Assembly (NCBI RefSeq): GCF_000427665.1
Contig: NZ_KE386572.1
Location: 1,946,196-2,010,195 of the forward strand
DNA from: Geminicoccus roseus DSM 18922
GTDB taxonomy: Bacteria; Pseudomonadota; Alphaproteobacteria; Geminicoccales; Geminicoccaceae
Direction of reading: 5' to 3'
DNA: 64,000 nt
The notes under the pieces were generated by a model, which worked only from the letters and a program-made list of their open reading frames with translations, was not told where the DNA came from and did no database searches. This document shows positions 52,371 to 61,923 of the stretch, one piece after another (positions within the stretch are counted from its first letter, which is position 1; each line of letters starts with the position of its first letter). The position numbers were made by a program, and so were the translations under genes.

Positions 52371-55300
52371 ATGGGTCAGGGTGCCTGGCGGACGCGGATG
52401 CGGCCGGTCATGCTTGCTCCGCTGGTCATGGGCGGCTTCGCCAGCGCCCCGGCGGCAGCCGAGCCGCTCTCGGTGATCTACGGCCCGGCCGCCGCCACCG
52501 CGGAGGGCGACGACGACTATCGCGAAATCATCTATCTGAGCCTGCCCGACGACGTCGAGAATCGCCTCTATCTCCGGATCCACGACCCCGATACCGGCGG
52601 CGCCCACGATACGCGCTACGGTCGGGACTGGGACACCGACATCCGCTACGTGCTGTTCGGCGGCAAGGGTGCAGCCAGGCTCGATCCTGGTCCGTCGCCC
52701 GGGATGGAAGACGGCGCGCCCGGCTCGGACCGGTCCGAGGCCCGCGGCGAGGTGCTGGCCGAACTCACGATCGGCGCGGACGCCGCCACGGACGACGGGT
52801 GGCGGACGGTCGCGAGCTTCCTGCCTGCCGAGGGCGATCTTGTTGATGGACGCCGTGTGTTCCGGCTGGAAGCCTTCGGGCTCGGCGGCGATGACAGCAA
52901 CGTGTTCATGGCGACGCTCAGCCTGCGCGACCGGCGTGACCTGGCGCCGGCGGGGCTCGAGGTGCTGGACCATGCGCCGACCGTGCGCGTGCCCGACCAG
53001 CGGCGCACGACCGAGCTCACCTTCGATGTTCCCCAAGGAACGGAACGTCTGATCGTCCGCAACTTCGACGCCGCCTCGGGCCGCGTGGCGTTCGCCAGCA
53101 CCTACCGCACGCTTGAGCTCGCCGCCTCGGGCCAGGACGAGTGGCGCGAGAGCGTGGTCGAGTTGCTGCCGGACGAGCAGGGCGCGCCGGCGTCGCTGCT
53201 CCTGGCGGGTGGCCGCGAGATTCCGAACGACCTGACCGTGACCGTGGCGGACGAGGCCGGGCGGCCCCTGCCGCTGCGCCTGCCGGCCAGGGCAGCGCCG
53301 GCCAACCAGCGGCCGCTGCCGGTGGCCGACCACGTGCGTCTCGCCGACTGCCTCACGGTCGCGTTCGACGCCTCGCGGTCGCAGGACCCGGAGGGTGGCG
53401 AGCTTCGCTACGACTGGGCGTTCGGCGACGGCGCCACCGGCACCGGAGCCGCCGTCGTGCACCGCTACCCCGGCCCCGGCAGCTACCAGGGCACGCTGCG
53501 CGTGCGCGACCGCTCGACTCAGGTCGCCAGCGGCGCGGCTCTGCCGTTCGAGGTGGTGGTTAAGCGGCCGCCGAGCGCCGAGGCCGGCGCCGACCTGGTC
53601 GTGGCGCCCGGTGCGGTGGTGGAGTTTGACGGCGACGGGTCGCTGCCGGGCGATCGTCCGATCGCAAGCTATGAATGGGACTTCCAGGACGGCGGCCTGG
53701 GCGAGGGGCCGCGGCCGTCGCATGCGTTCGAGCAGCCAGGAACATATGTCGTGACGCTCACCGTCCGCGACGACCAGCCCGGCGCCTGCCACGTCTCCAC
53801 CGACCAGGTCGTCGTCGCGGTGAACGCGCCGCCGGTCGCCGTGCCCGTACCGGAGCGCCGTGTTGCCGCGGGCGAGGCGGTCGCGTTCGACGGCAGCCGC
53901 AGCTACGATATCGACGGCGCAATCGCCGATTGGCGCTGGGACCTGGGCGACGGCACCACCGGCACCGGCCCGATGATCGAGCACGCCTACGCCCTGCCCG
54001 GGACCTACACCGTCGTCCTGACGGTGACGGACGAGGCGGGCCTCGCCAACAGCACCGCCAGGGCCACCACCCGGATCATCGTCAACGATCCGCCGGTCGC
54101 GGTGGCCGGCCAGAGCCGCAGCGCGGCCATCGGCGAACTGCTCGCGTTCGACGGCACCGGCTCCAGCGACCGCGATGGCAAGCTCGTCCGCTACCGCTGG
54201 GATTTCGGCAACGGGTCCACGGGTGCGGGAAGCAGGGTCTCCTACGCCTATGACCGGCCCGGCACCTACCAGGTGACGCTCACGGTCACCGACGATTCTG
54301 CCAGCGCCAGCAGCCAGGCCGCCAGCACGCTCACGGTCCGGGTCAACGCACCGCCGGTCGCGCTGGCCGGCGACGACCAGGTCGTCACCGCCAGCGAGGT
54401 GCGCTTCGACGGCAGCGGCTCGACCGATCCCGACGGCACGATCGTCCGCTACCTCTGGGAGTTCGGCGACGGCGCCACCGGGGAGGGCGCCACCCCCAGC
54501 CATGTCTACCGGGATTCCGGCACCTATCGGGTCCGCCTCACGGTCACCGACGATTCTGGGACCCTGCGCAGCAGCGCCTCGGACACGCTGCAGGTAGTGG
54601 TGAACCAGGCGCCGATTGCGGATGCGGGGCGGGACCAGCTCGGCGCGCCCGGCGAGGCGCTGACCTTCTCCGGTTCCGCCTCGCTCGATCCGGACGGCGA
54701 CATCGCCGAGTACCGGTGGGACTTCAAGGATGGCGCCACCGCGTCGGGCGAGCGGGTGACGCATCGCTTCGAGCGGCCCGGCATCTACGACGTCCAGCTC
54801 ACGGTGCATGACGACACCGGCCAGAATGCCGCCCTCGGCTTCGACAAGGCCAGGGTCGTGATCAATGCGCCCCCGATCGCCCGGGCTGGCCCCGACCTGC
54901 GCGCGGCACCGGGCGACGAGGTCGTGTTCGACGGAGGCGGCTCGTTCGACTCGGACGGACCGATCTCCAGCTATCGCTGGGAGTTCAGCGATGCTCAGGA
55001 GTCCGTGGAGCAGCGCGGCGTGACCAGGACCTACGCCGAGCCCGGGGTCTACGGCGCTCGGCTCGTGGTGGCCGACGGGAGCGGGGCGAGCAACGGGATC
55101 GCCCAGGACGAGCTCGTGATCCGGATCAACCACCAGCCGGTCGCCCATGCCGGCCACGACCAGTTCGCTTCCGAGCGGATCCTGCATTTCGACGCCTCGG
55201 CGTCCGCCGACGCGGATGGCGATCCCCTGGTCTATCGGTGGGACTTCGGCGACGGCTCCCCGCCCGCCGGCGGCGCCAGGGTCACCCATACCTATGCCGA

Positions 55301-57245
55301 GGGCGGCGCTTACCCAGTGCTGCTCACGGTCGACGACGGCACCGGGCTGCGCAACGCGACGGCGGTGGCCGCGGTGACCGTCACCATCGACCGCCCGCCG
55401 CTGGCCGATGCCGGCGGCAACCGCGATGCCTGCGCCGGCGACATCCTGGTCTTCGACGCCAGCCGGTCGCACGACCCCGAAGGCGGCGTGCTCCGCTACC
55501 ACTGGGATTTCGGCGACGGCACGGAGGCCGCCGTCGTCAACCCGACCAAGACCTATCTGCGCGGCGCCGCCTATCCGGTGACGCTCATGGTGGAGGACGA
55601 TTCCGGCTTTCCGGCGAACCGGCACGCCGACCGGGTGATGGTGCGGGTCAAGGAGTCCCCGATCGCCAACGCCGGTTCCGACCAGCTGGCCTGCGCCGGC
55701 ACCGAGGTTGCGTTCGACGGGTCGGGGTCGCGGGATTCCGACGGCGTGGTCAACCGCTTCACCTGGGACTTCGGCGACGGCAGCATCGGCGGCGGCGAGC
55801 GGCCCGTGCACGTGTTCGCCAAGCCCGGCGACTATCGGGTGATGCTGACGATCGAAGGCGACGAGATCGGCCAGTGCGCGAACACCAACGCCGACGAGGC
55901 GAGGATCCGGGTGGTCGATGCGCCGGTCGCGCGGATCGCAGCACCGGACCGGGTCGCTGCCGGTGCCACGGTCCGCTTCGATGCCGCCGCCTCGACCACC
56001 GCGGCCGGCCGGATCGTCGGCTGGGAATGGGCGTTCGGCGATGGCGCCTCGGCGCAAGGGCCGACCGTCGAGCACCGGTTCGCCGAGCCCGGCAACTACA
56101 TTACGAAGCTGACCCTTACGACCGAAGGCGGGGCCGAGGCCTGCAGCATCATCGAGGCCAGCCACCCCATCTTCGTCAACGCGGCGCCGTCCGCCGATGG
56201 CGGCCCTGACCGCATCGCCGCCGCCAACGAGGAGATCCTGTTCGACGCCGCCGGATCGCAGGACCCGGACGGCGGGATCGTCGCCTACCAATGGGATTTC
56301 GGCGACGGCGCCACCGCGAGCGGGATCAACGTGCGCCACAGCTTCCGGCACAGCGGGCGCCACGAGGTCACCCTGACCGTGGCCGACGGCATGGACCTGC
56401 CCAACAGCCAGGCGAGCGATAACGTCGAGGTCGTGGTCAACCAGGCGCCGGAGCCGGAGATCGCCGCGCCGAAGGCCGCCTGTCCGGGAGAGCGGCTCGC
56501 CTTTGGCGGCGGCGGCTCGGAAGATCCCGACGGGCAGATCGCCACCTTCGCCTGGAGCTTCGGCGACGGGGCCACGGCCGCCGGCGCCGATGCCACCCAT
56601 GCCTACCTGGCGCCCGGCCTCTACGACGTGACCCTCATGGTCGACGATGGCAGCGACCTGAAGAACGCCCGCCGCCACGCGGTGCTGCCCTTGCGGGTCA
56701 ATCGCCGGCCTGAGGCCGTGGCAGGCCCCGACCGGCTGGCCTGCCCCGAGGACGAGGTGGCCTTCGACGGCACCGGGTCGGTCGACTGGGACGGCCAGCT
56801 CCTTGGCTATCGCTGGGATTTCGGCGATGGCGCCACGGCCGAGGGCGCCCGGGCGACGCATCGCTATGCGGCACCGGGCCGCTACGAGGTCCGCCTGACG
56901 GTGACCGACGATTCGGCGTCCAGCTGCGCCACGGCGACCAGCATCGCCCAGGTCCGGGTCATCGCCACGCCCAGCGTCACCGTTGCCGGCGATACGCACG
57001 GGTTCGTGGGGGGAGCCCATGACGAACTCCTCCTGGACGCCTCCGCCTCAAGCCACCCCGACGGCGCGCCGCTGACGTTCCGCTGGGACCTGGGCGACGG
57101 CAGCGTGCAGGCCGGCGATCGGGTCCGGCACGCCTTCGCCGAGCCGGGCGTCTACCCGGTCCGGGTGGTTGCGAGCGACGGTTCCGGCCTCGCCTGCGGC
57201 CAGGCTGTCGGGCAGGTCGACGTCGATGTCCGGGCCAGGCCTTGA
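52371..57245 (+). CDS. Giant exported protein with 15 PKD repeats
   Basis: 1624 residues from ATG 52371, with GGGGGGAAGGGAC just upstream. Signal peptide about residues 1-30, a unique N-terminal domain to about 310, then 15 PKD domains of about 87 residues each up to the C-terminus. Each has the F-D-G/A-x-x-S...D-x-D-G pattern and ends in W-D-F-G-D-G (for example YRWDFGDG and HWDFGDG). PKD domains are beta-sandwiches of extracellular proteins. Cysteines are found near the start and end of repeats 10 and 14, compatible with internal disulfides. No membrane anchor or sorting signal is visible at the end. It is 18 bp after the FecR gene. Confidence 0.87.
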   Translation: MGQGAWRTRMRPVMLAPLVMGGFASAPAAAEPLSVIYGPAAATAEGDDDYREIIYLSLPDDVENRLYLRIHDPDTGGAHDTRYGRDWDTDIRYVLFGGKGAARLDPGPSPGMEDGAPGSDRSEARGEVLAELTIGADAATDDGWRTVASFLPAEGDLVDGRRVFRLEAFGLGGDDSNVFMATLSLRDRRDLAPAGLEVLDHAPTVRVPDQRRTTELTFDVPQGTERLIVRNFDAASGRVAFASTYRTLELAASGQDEWRESVVELLPDEQGAPASLLLAGGREIPNDLTVTVADEAGRPLPLRLPARAAPANQRPLPVADHVRLADCLTVAFDASRSQDPEGGELRYDWAFGDGATGTGAAVVHRYPGPGSYQGTLRVRDRSTQVASGAALPFEVVVKRPPSAEAGADLVVAPGAVVEFDGDGSLPGDRPIASYEWDFQDGGLGEGPRPSHAFEQPGTYVVTLTVRDDQPGACHVSTDQVVVAVNAPPVAVPVPERRVAAGEAVAFDGSRSYDIDGAIADWRWDLGDGTTGTGPMIEHAYALPGTYTVVLTVTDEAGLANSTARATTRIIVNDPPVAVAGQSRSAAIGELLAFDGTGSSDRDGKLVRYRWDFGNGSTGAGSRVSYAYDRPGTYQVTLTVTDDSASASSQAASTLTVRVNAPPVALAGDDQVVTASEVRFDGSGSTDPDGTIVRYLWEFGDGATGEGATPSHVYRDSGTYRVRLTVTDDSGTLRSSASDTLQVVVNQAPIADAGRDQLGAPGEALTFSGSASLDPDGDIAEYRWDFKDGATASGERVTHRFERPGIYDVQLTVHDDTGQNAALGFDKARVVINAPPIARAGPDLRAAPGDEVVFDGGGSFDSDGPISSYRWEFSDAQESVEQRGVTRTYAEPGVYGARLVVADGSGASNGIAQDELVIRINHQPVAHAGHDQFASERILHFDASASADADGDPLVYRWDFGDGSPPAGGARVTHTYAEGGAYPVLLTVDDGTGLRNATAVAAVTVTIDRPPLADAGGNRDACAGDILVFDASRSHDPEGGVLRYHWDFGDGTEAAVVNPTKTYLRGAAYPVTLMVEDDSGFPANRHADRVMVRVKESPIANAGSDQLACAGTEVAFDGSGSRDSDGVVNRFTWDFGDGSIGGGERPVHVFAKPGDYRVMLTIEGDEIGQCANTNADEARIRVVDAPVARIAAPDRVAAGATVRFDAAASTTAAGRIVGWEWAFGDGASAQGPTVEHRFAEPGNYITKLTLTTEGGAEACSIIEASHPIFVNAAPSADGGPDRIAAANEEILFDAAGSQDPDGGIVAYQWDFGDGATASGINVRHSFRHSGRHEVTLTVADGMDLPNSQASDNVEVVVNQAPEPEIAAPKAACPGERLAFGGGGSEDPDGQIATFAWSFGDGATAAGADATHAYLAPGLYDVTLMVDDGSDLKNARRHAVLPLRVNRRPEAVAGPDRLACPEDEVAFDGTGSVDWDGQLLGYRWDFGDGATAEGARATHRYAAPGRYEVRLTVTDDSASSCATATSIAQVRVIATPSVTVAGDTHGFVGGAHDELLLDASASSHPDGAPLTFRWDLGDGSVQAGDRVRHAFAEPGVYPVRVVASDGSGLACGQAVGQVDVDVRARP

Positions 57246-57258
57246 GGGAGCCGCAGCG

Positions 57259-59028
57259 ATGACGATGCCGCGGCTGACCCTGCGCTGGAAGCTCCTGCTG
57301 TTCGCGATCGCCATCGCGGTGCTGCCGATCCTGGTGGCCGCGCAGACCATGATCCGGATCGGCGAGGACGAGCTGAAGAGTTCGGCCAACGAGCAGCTCC
57401 TGGGCGTGGCCACCGAACTCACCCGCGAGATCAACGACATGTTCGAGCGGAGCTGGCTCGGACCGCTGCTGCTGATCCGCAACGCGATCGACGACGAGCG
57501 GCTGGGCGTCGAGGAGAAGGTCGCGCTGCTCACCCTGGGCCTGTCCGCCATCGAGGACATCGCCGCGCTGCAGATCACGCTGGTGGGCGCCGACCTGCCC
57601 CTGCTCGTGACCAAGGACGACATCAGCGGGCGCCTGCAGGATGCCGGGCTGGAGCCGGTGGAGGTGCTGCGGGTGGCGCCGGCGAGGATCCAGGAAATCG
57701 CCCGCTCCCGCGACATCGCGGCGCCGGAGGTGGCCTTCATCCCCGAGATCGACGACTGGCTGGCGACGATCGTGCTGCCGCTGCGCGCGCCGCTGGCGGG
57801 CCAGGACGCAATCCTGTCCGCCAGGGTCGACCTGGGGCGGCTGGCTCAGATCATCGCGGGCAACCCGTTCGCCCGTACCGGCTCGATCACCGTGGTCGAC
57901 GACCGCGGCCGGCAGGTCCTCGATCGCAGGCGTGCCGACCTCGCGCACCACGCGATCGTCGCGGAGGCACTGGAACTCCTGTCGTCGACGTCGCGGTCGC
58001 TGGGCGTCGAGCCCTACCAGCGGCCCAATGGCGAGGTCATGCTGGGGGCCTACGCCTTTCCCCGGCCGTTCCGCTGGGCGGTGCTGGTGGAGCGGCCGGA
58101 GAAGGACGCCTATCTGGCCGTGGCCAAGATGACCCGCAGCCTTCTCTGGTGGGGCATGGTCGGCTTCGCGGTCGCGGTGCTGGGGGCCGTGGTGTTGTCC
58201 ATCGCGATCAGCCGGCCCATTCTCGAGATCGACCGGGTCGCCGTGGAGGTCGGGCGCGGCAACCTCGCGGTCCGCGTCGTGCGGGGCGTGCGGCTCAACG
58301 ACGAGATCGGCGACCTGGCGCGGCGCATGAACGAGATGATCGTGGGCCTCGCCGAGCGGCTGAAGCTCGAGCGGTTCGTGTCCGGCGGGACCATGGCGGC
58401 GGTCCGGCTGTCCCAGAACGAGACGATGGAGCTGGGCGGCACCCGCCAGCGGGCGACCATGCTGTTCTGCGACATCCGCGGCTACACCAGCTTTGCCGAG
58501 CAGCACGAGCCGGCGATGGTGGTCGAGGTCCTGAACTTCTATTTCCAGCACCTGGCCGGGCTGGTCCGGCAGCACCAGGGCGACATCGACAAGTTCGTGG
58601 GCGACCAGATCCTGGCGGTGTTCACCGGCGACCGGGCCGAGCGCCGGGCGGTGGATTGCGGCCTGGCGATGCAGGCGAAGATGGCGGAGCTCGCCATCGA
58701 CCGGCCGAACTGGAACCTCGCGGTCGGGGTCGGCATCAACAGCGGCGAGGTGATCATGGGCGCCATGGGCAGCAGCGAGCGGATGGACTACACCGTGCTG
58801 GGCGATGCCGTGAACGTCGCGGCCCGGCTCTGCGGCACCGCGGGACGGGGCCAGACCCTCATCAGCGTCGCGACCTATCAGGCCCTGGAGGACGTGGCCG
58901 ACCTCGTGGTCACGCCGACCACCCTCCGGCTCAAGGGCAAGCGCAAGGCGGCCCTTGCCTACGACGTCCGCAAGCAGGTCCCGCCCGCGCCGCTGGCCGC
59001 GCGCATGGGCGCCGCCGTCACGCTCTGA
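57259..59028 (+). CDS. Membrane class III adenylate/guanylate cyclase with extracellular sensor
   Basis: 589 residues from ATG 57259, 13 bp after the PKD gene. First membrane helix about 12-30, extracytoplasmic dCACHE-like sensor to about 290 (GSITVVDDRGRQVLD), second helix about 294-320, HAMP about 315-375, then a cyclase domain. Metal aspartates are in TMLFCDIRGYTSF and KFVGDQILAVF, and the purine-site region is LGDAVNVAARLC. The Lys in DKFVGD suggests ATP as substrate. It would turn an external signal, perhaps engagement of the PKD protein, into cAMP. Product specificity inferred. Confidence 0.87.
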   Translation: MTMPRLTLRWKLLLFAIAIAVLPILVAAQTMIRIGEDELKSSANEQLLGVATELTREINDMFERSWLGPLLLIRNAIDDERLGVEEKVALLTLGLSAIEDIAALQITLVGADLPLLVTKDDISGRLQDAGLEPVEVLRVAPARIQEIARSRDIAAPEVAFIPEIDDWLATIVLPLRAPLAGQDAILSARVDLGRLAQIIAGNPFARTGSITVVDDRGRQVLDRRRADLAHHAIVAEALELLSSTSRSLGVEPYQRPNGEVMLGAYAFPRPFRWAVLVERPEKDAYLAVAKMTRSLLWWGMVGFAVAVLGAVVLSIAISRPILEIDRVAVEVGRGNLAVRVVRGVRLNDEIGDLARRMNEMIVGLAERLKLERFVSGGTMAAVRLSQNETMELGGTRQRATMLFCDIRGYTSFAEQHEPAMVVEVLNFYFQHLAGLVRQHQGDIDKFVGDQILAVFTGDRAERRAVDCGLAMQAKMAELAIDRPNWNLAVGVGINSGEVIMGAMGSSERMDYTVLGDAVNVAARLCGTAGRGQTLISVATYQALEDVADLVVTPTTLRLKGKRKAALAYDVRKQVPPAPLAARMGAAVTL

Positions 59029-59113
59029 GCCGGCCGGCGGCGGCTCCCTCCGATGCCGATGCGCGGCGCAGATGCCGAAGGCGCCGGATCGCCGGGTCCC
59101 GCGGCGCGGCCGG

Positions 59114-59557
59114 TCAGCGCCGTGCCCGGAAGAACTCGCGCAGAAGCTCGGCCGCCTCGGTTTCCCGCACGCCCGCCACGACCTCCGGACGATGGTGGCA
59201 GGTCGGCTGGTCGAAGATCCGCGGACCGTGCTCGACGCCGCCGCCCTTGGGGTCGGCCGCGCCGTAATGAACCCGGCGGATCCGGGCGAAGGCGATCGCC
59301 TGGGCGCACATGGGGCAGGGCTCCAGCGTCACCCAGAGATCATGGTCGACCAGGCGCGGCGTGCCGGCCATGGCGGCGGCCCGGCGCAGGACCACCAGCT
59401 CGGCATGGGCGGTGGGATCGTGCCATTCCTCCACCCGGTTGCCATCCGCGGCGACCACCCGCCCCTCGGGATCGGTGACCACCGCGCCCACCGGCACTTC
59501 CCCGCGCCGTGCGGCCGCCCTGGCCTGATCGAGCGCCAGCTCGATGGCTGTCCTCAA
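59114..59557 (-). CDS. tadA: tRNA-specific adenosine deaminase
   Basis: 147 residues. PVGAVVTDPEGRVV, the zinc-site DPTAHAELVVLR with catalytic Glu, LEPCPMCAQAIAFARI, and the specific YGAADPKGG are TadA hallmarks. It deaminates A34 in tRNA(Arg) to inosine. TTG 59557 is the start: GAGG is seven bases upstream, and it overlaps the stop of the zinc-ribbon gene by four bases (TTGA). Length fits the family. Confidence 0.9.
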   Translation of the reverse strand: MRTAIELALDQARAAARRGEVPVGAVVTDPEGRVVAADGNRVEEWHDPTAHAELVVLRRAAAMAGTPRLVDHDLWVTLEPCPMCAQAIAFARIRRVHYGAADPKGGGVEHGPRIFDQPTCHHRPEVVAGVRETEAAELLREFFRARR

Positions 59558-60213
59558 GGAGCATCCTCGAAGCGCACCGCGGTGTGGCGGGCCTCCGTCG
59601 GCACGTCGGCCAGGCGCTTCTCGAACCGGGCGGTGGCGCGCGCCTCCAGGATCTCCGGCTCGATCGCCACCACGTCGCTGGCGACCTCGACCCGCTCGCC
59701 GTCCAGGAGCGCCACCCGCAGGGCCGGCACCGTCTTGGCATAGTCGGTCGTGTTGACGACCTCGCCGGTCACCACCAGGATCCGCTGGCCGTCCTCGTTC
59801 ACCTCGGACGAGGCGACGTCGCGGATTTCCAGCCCAGGATCGATCACCACCGAAAGGCCGGCCGCCCGATAGATCCCGGCGACCTGCGGCCAGGCGGTGG
59901 CGATGCGGTCCCTTGTCAGGACCAACCCGCCGATGACCGCAACCAGGACCAGCAGCACGATCCAGCCGAGCGAGGTGCTCTTGCTGCCGCGGCGCACCAC
60001 GCCGGTGCCTTCGCCCATGCGGTTGCGCTCGGAGCCGTTGGACGGCGCCGGCGCCGGCGCGGGCTCGGCGGGCGGGAGTTCCGGCGCCTCCCGTTCCGGA
60101 TCGACGAACCAGCGGTGCCGGCAGTTGGAGCATGCGACCATGCGGCCTTTGTCGCCGAGCGCACTGCTGGCGATGTTGTACTTGGCACCGCAGTTGGGGC
60201 AGGCGACGATCAT
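59554..60213 (-). CDS. Zinc-ribbon (MJ0042) membrane protein, DUF3426-like
   Basis: 219 residues from ATG 60213. The N-terminal zinc ribbon has two CxxC pairs, CPNCGAKYNI and CSNCRHRWFV. A Pro/Ala-rich linker follows, then a membrane helix near 87-105 (LGWIVLLVLVAVIGGLVL) and a periplasmic DUF3426-like domain (LEIRDVASSEVNEDGQRILV). Translation is coupled to tadA. Role unknown. It diverges from ftsE. Confidence 0.82.
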   Translation of the reverse strand: MIVACPNCGAKYNIASSALGDKGRMVACSNCRHRWFVDPEREAPELPPAEPAPAPAPSNGSERNRMGEGTGVVRRGSKSTSLGWIVLLVLVAVIGGLVLTRDRIATAWPQVAGIYRAAGLSVVIDPGLEIRDVASSEVNEDGQRILVVTGEVVNTTDYAKTVPALRVALLDGERVEVASDVVAIEPEILEARATARFEKRLADVPTEARHTAVRFEDAP

Positions 60214-60321
60214 GGCGCACGGCACGCGCTGGTGGCGACAGCATGCGCAGGCGCGCTCCCGCCGGATGGGACCGACCAGGTTCCGTTCATTGGCAGACCG
60301 ACAGCAGGCCCGGGGTCAGAA

Positions 60322-61035
60322 TTGAGCGACCAGCGCGAAATCATCGTCGAACTCTTCGGGGCCGCCATGAAATATGGCTCCGGTCCGGACGTTCTGCGCG
60401 ACATCGACCTCACCCTGCAAGCGGGATCGTTCCACGTGCTGCTCGGCGCCGGGGCCGCGGGCAAGACCTCGATGCTGCGCATGATCGCCATGACCGCCGC
60501 CCCGAGCGCCGGCAGCATGACGGTTTTCGGCCAGGATCCGGCCACGCTCGACCATGCCGGCCGGGCCGCGCTGCGCCGCCGGATCGGCGTGATCTTCCAG
60601 GACCTGCGCCTGCTCGACCATCTGAGCGTGCGGGACAACATCGCCCTGCCGCTGCGGATCGCGGAGGCGCCGCCGGACGAGATCGAGCGCTCGGTCGACG
60701 AGCTGCTGGACTGGCTCCGGATCGGCGAGGCGAGCGACCGGCGACCGCCCGAGCTCTCCATGGCCGAGCGCCAGCTCACCGCGGTGGCGCGCGCCGTGAT
60801 CGGCCGGCCGGCCCTGCTCCTGGCCGACGAGCCCACTGCCAGCCTCGACCCGGCCCGCACCGAGCAGGTCCTCCATCTGCTCCTGGAACTGCATCGCTCC
60901 GGCACCGCCGTCCTCCTCGCGACCCACGACCGCAACCTGCTGGGCGCCGATCCGATCCCGCATCTGGTGATCCATGACGGCCGGCTCTGGGAGCCCGACC
61001 CGGTGGTGCAGCTCATGGAAGGGGCCAGGGCATGA
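60322..61035 (+). CDS. ftsE: Cell-division ABC ATPase FtsE
   Basis: 237 residues. TTG 60322 is the best start, with only a weak upstream site. Walker A reads LLGAGAAGKTS, Walker B LLLADEPTASLD, and VIFQDLRLLDHLSVRDNI is the FtsE Q-loop region. The ABC signature is degenerate: LSMAERQ replaces LSGGEQQ. FtsE and FtsX form a complex that activates peptidoglycan hydrolases at the septum. It overlaps ftsX by four bases. Confidence 0.85.
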   Translation: MSDQREIIVELFGAAMKYGSGPDVLRDIDLTLQAGSFHVLLGAGAAGKTSMLRMIAMTAAPSAGSMTVFGQDPATLDHAGRAALRRRIGVIFQDLRLLDHLSVRDNIALPLRIAEAPPDEIERSVDELLDWLRIGEASDRRPPELSMAERQLTAVARAVIGRPALLLADEPTASLDPARTEQVLHLLLELHRSGTAVLLATHDRNLLGADPIPHLVIHDGRLWEPDPVVQLMEGARA

Positions 61036-61901
61036 GCGGGATCCATGCGGCGATCCCCAGGGTCAGCGGCCGGGCGCGCCGGCTGCTCGCCCTGGCCTTC
61101 GGCCTCCTGGCGTTCCTCGCCACCCTCTGCCTGGCCCTGTCCGGGGCGGCGCACAGGCTGCTCAGCGACGCCCAGGCCCACAGCAGCGCGGTCGCGATCA
61201 TCTCGCTGCCGGCACCGATGGAGGACGAGGAGGGGGCGGGCGACCTCGCCGGCATCATCGCGGTGCTGCGCGCCGACCCGCAGATCGAGCAGGTCGACCC
61301 GATCCCAGAGGCGGAGGTACGCGAGATCCTGGTCGGCGGCGACGATCCGGACATGCCCCTGCCGATCCTGATGGAGGCGCGCTTCGTCCGCGGGGTGGTG
61401 CCGGACTTCGAGCGGCTCCGCTTCCGGGTGCGGGCGGTGGCGGCCACGGCGGTGGTCGAGAATGCCGGCCGCATCGGCGCGCCGGCCGCCCCCGCCGCCG
61501 CGGAGTTCGTCCGCTGGACCGGGCTGCTTCTCGGGCTGGCGGTGCTGGCCCTGGCCGTGCCGCTCGCGGTGACGCTCACCGCCGGCCGGATCCGCCGCCA
61601 CCGCGACATCATCGACCTGCTCCGCACCCTGGGGGCGAGCGACCGCTTCATCGCCCACGAGTTCCGCCCTCATCCGCTGAACCCCATCCTCGTCGGCGCC
61701 ATGGCCGGCGCCGCTGTCGCCGTGGTCGCGATCCTGGCCGTCCTGATGGGCGGCGTCGCCGCCGCATGGACCGGCATCGACGGGCAGAGCTTCCCCGCCC
61801 TCGACCTGGTCCTCCTGGCCGGCGTCGCCCTCCTGGTGGTGGCGGCCCTGGCGGGAGGCGCCCGGCTGGCGGCGAGCCGGACGCTGCATCACCTGCACTG
61901 A
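61032..61901 (+). CDS. ftsX: Cell-division protein FtsX (permease-like)
   Basis: 289 residues. Four hydrophobic segments: one after the basic N-terminus (RLLALAFGLLAFLATLCLAL), then three in the C-terminal half (LLLGLAVLALAVPLAVTL, ILVGAMAGAAVAVVAILAVL, LVLLAGVALLVVAAL). Between the first two lies an extracytoplasmic domain of about 120 residues that would contact a hydrolase activator. RHRDIIDLLRTLGASDRFIA is the FtsX cytoplasmic loop motif. ATG 61032 overlaps the ftsE stop. Confidence 0.87.
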   Translation: MSGIHAAIPRVSGRARRLLALAFGLLAFLATLCLALSGAAHRLLSDAQAHSSAVAIISLPAPMEDEEGAGDLAGIIAVLRADPQIEQVDPIPEAEVREILVGGDDPDMPLPILMEARFVRGVVPDFERLRFRVRAVAATAVVENAGRIGAPAAPAAAEFVRWTGLLLGLAVLALAVPLAVTLTAGRIRRHRDIIDLLRTLGASDRFIAHEFRPHPLNPILVGAMAGAAVAVVAILAVLMGGVAAAWTGIDGQSFPALDLVLLAGVALLVVAALAGGARLAASRTLHHLH

Positions 61902-61923
61902 CCGCCCAGCCGGAAGCTGGAGG

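Noticed and set aside
49827-57020. A 7.2-kb open reading frame antisense to the FecR and PKD genes (2397 codons)
   Set aside because: It is an artefact of very high GC and of the repeated PKD coding on the other strand. It is low-complexity (R/G/A/D-rich), has no family motif, and the plus-strand genes have clear domains and ribosome-binding sites.
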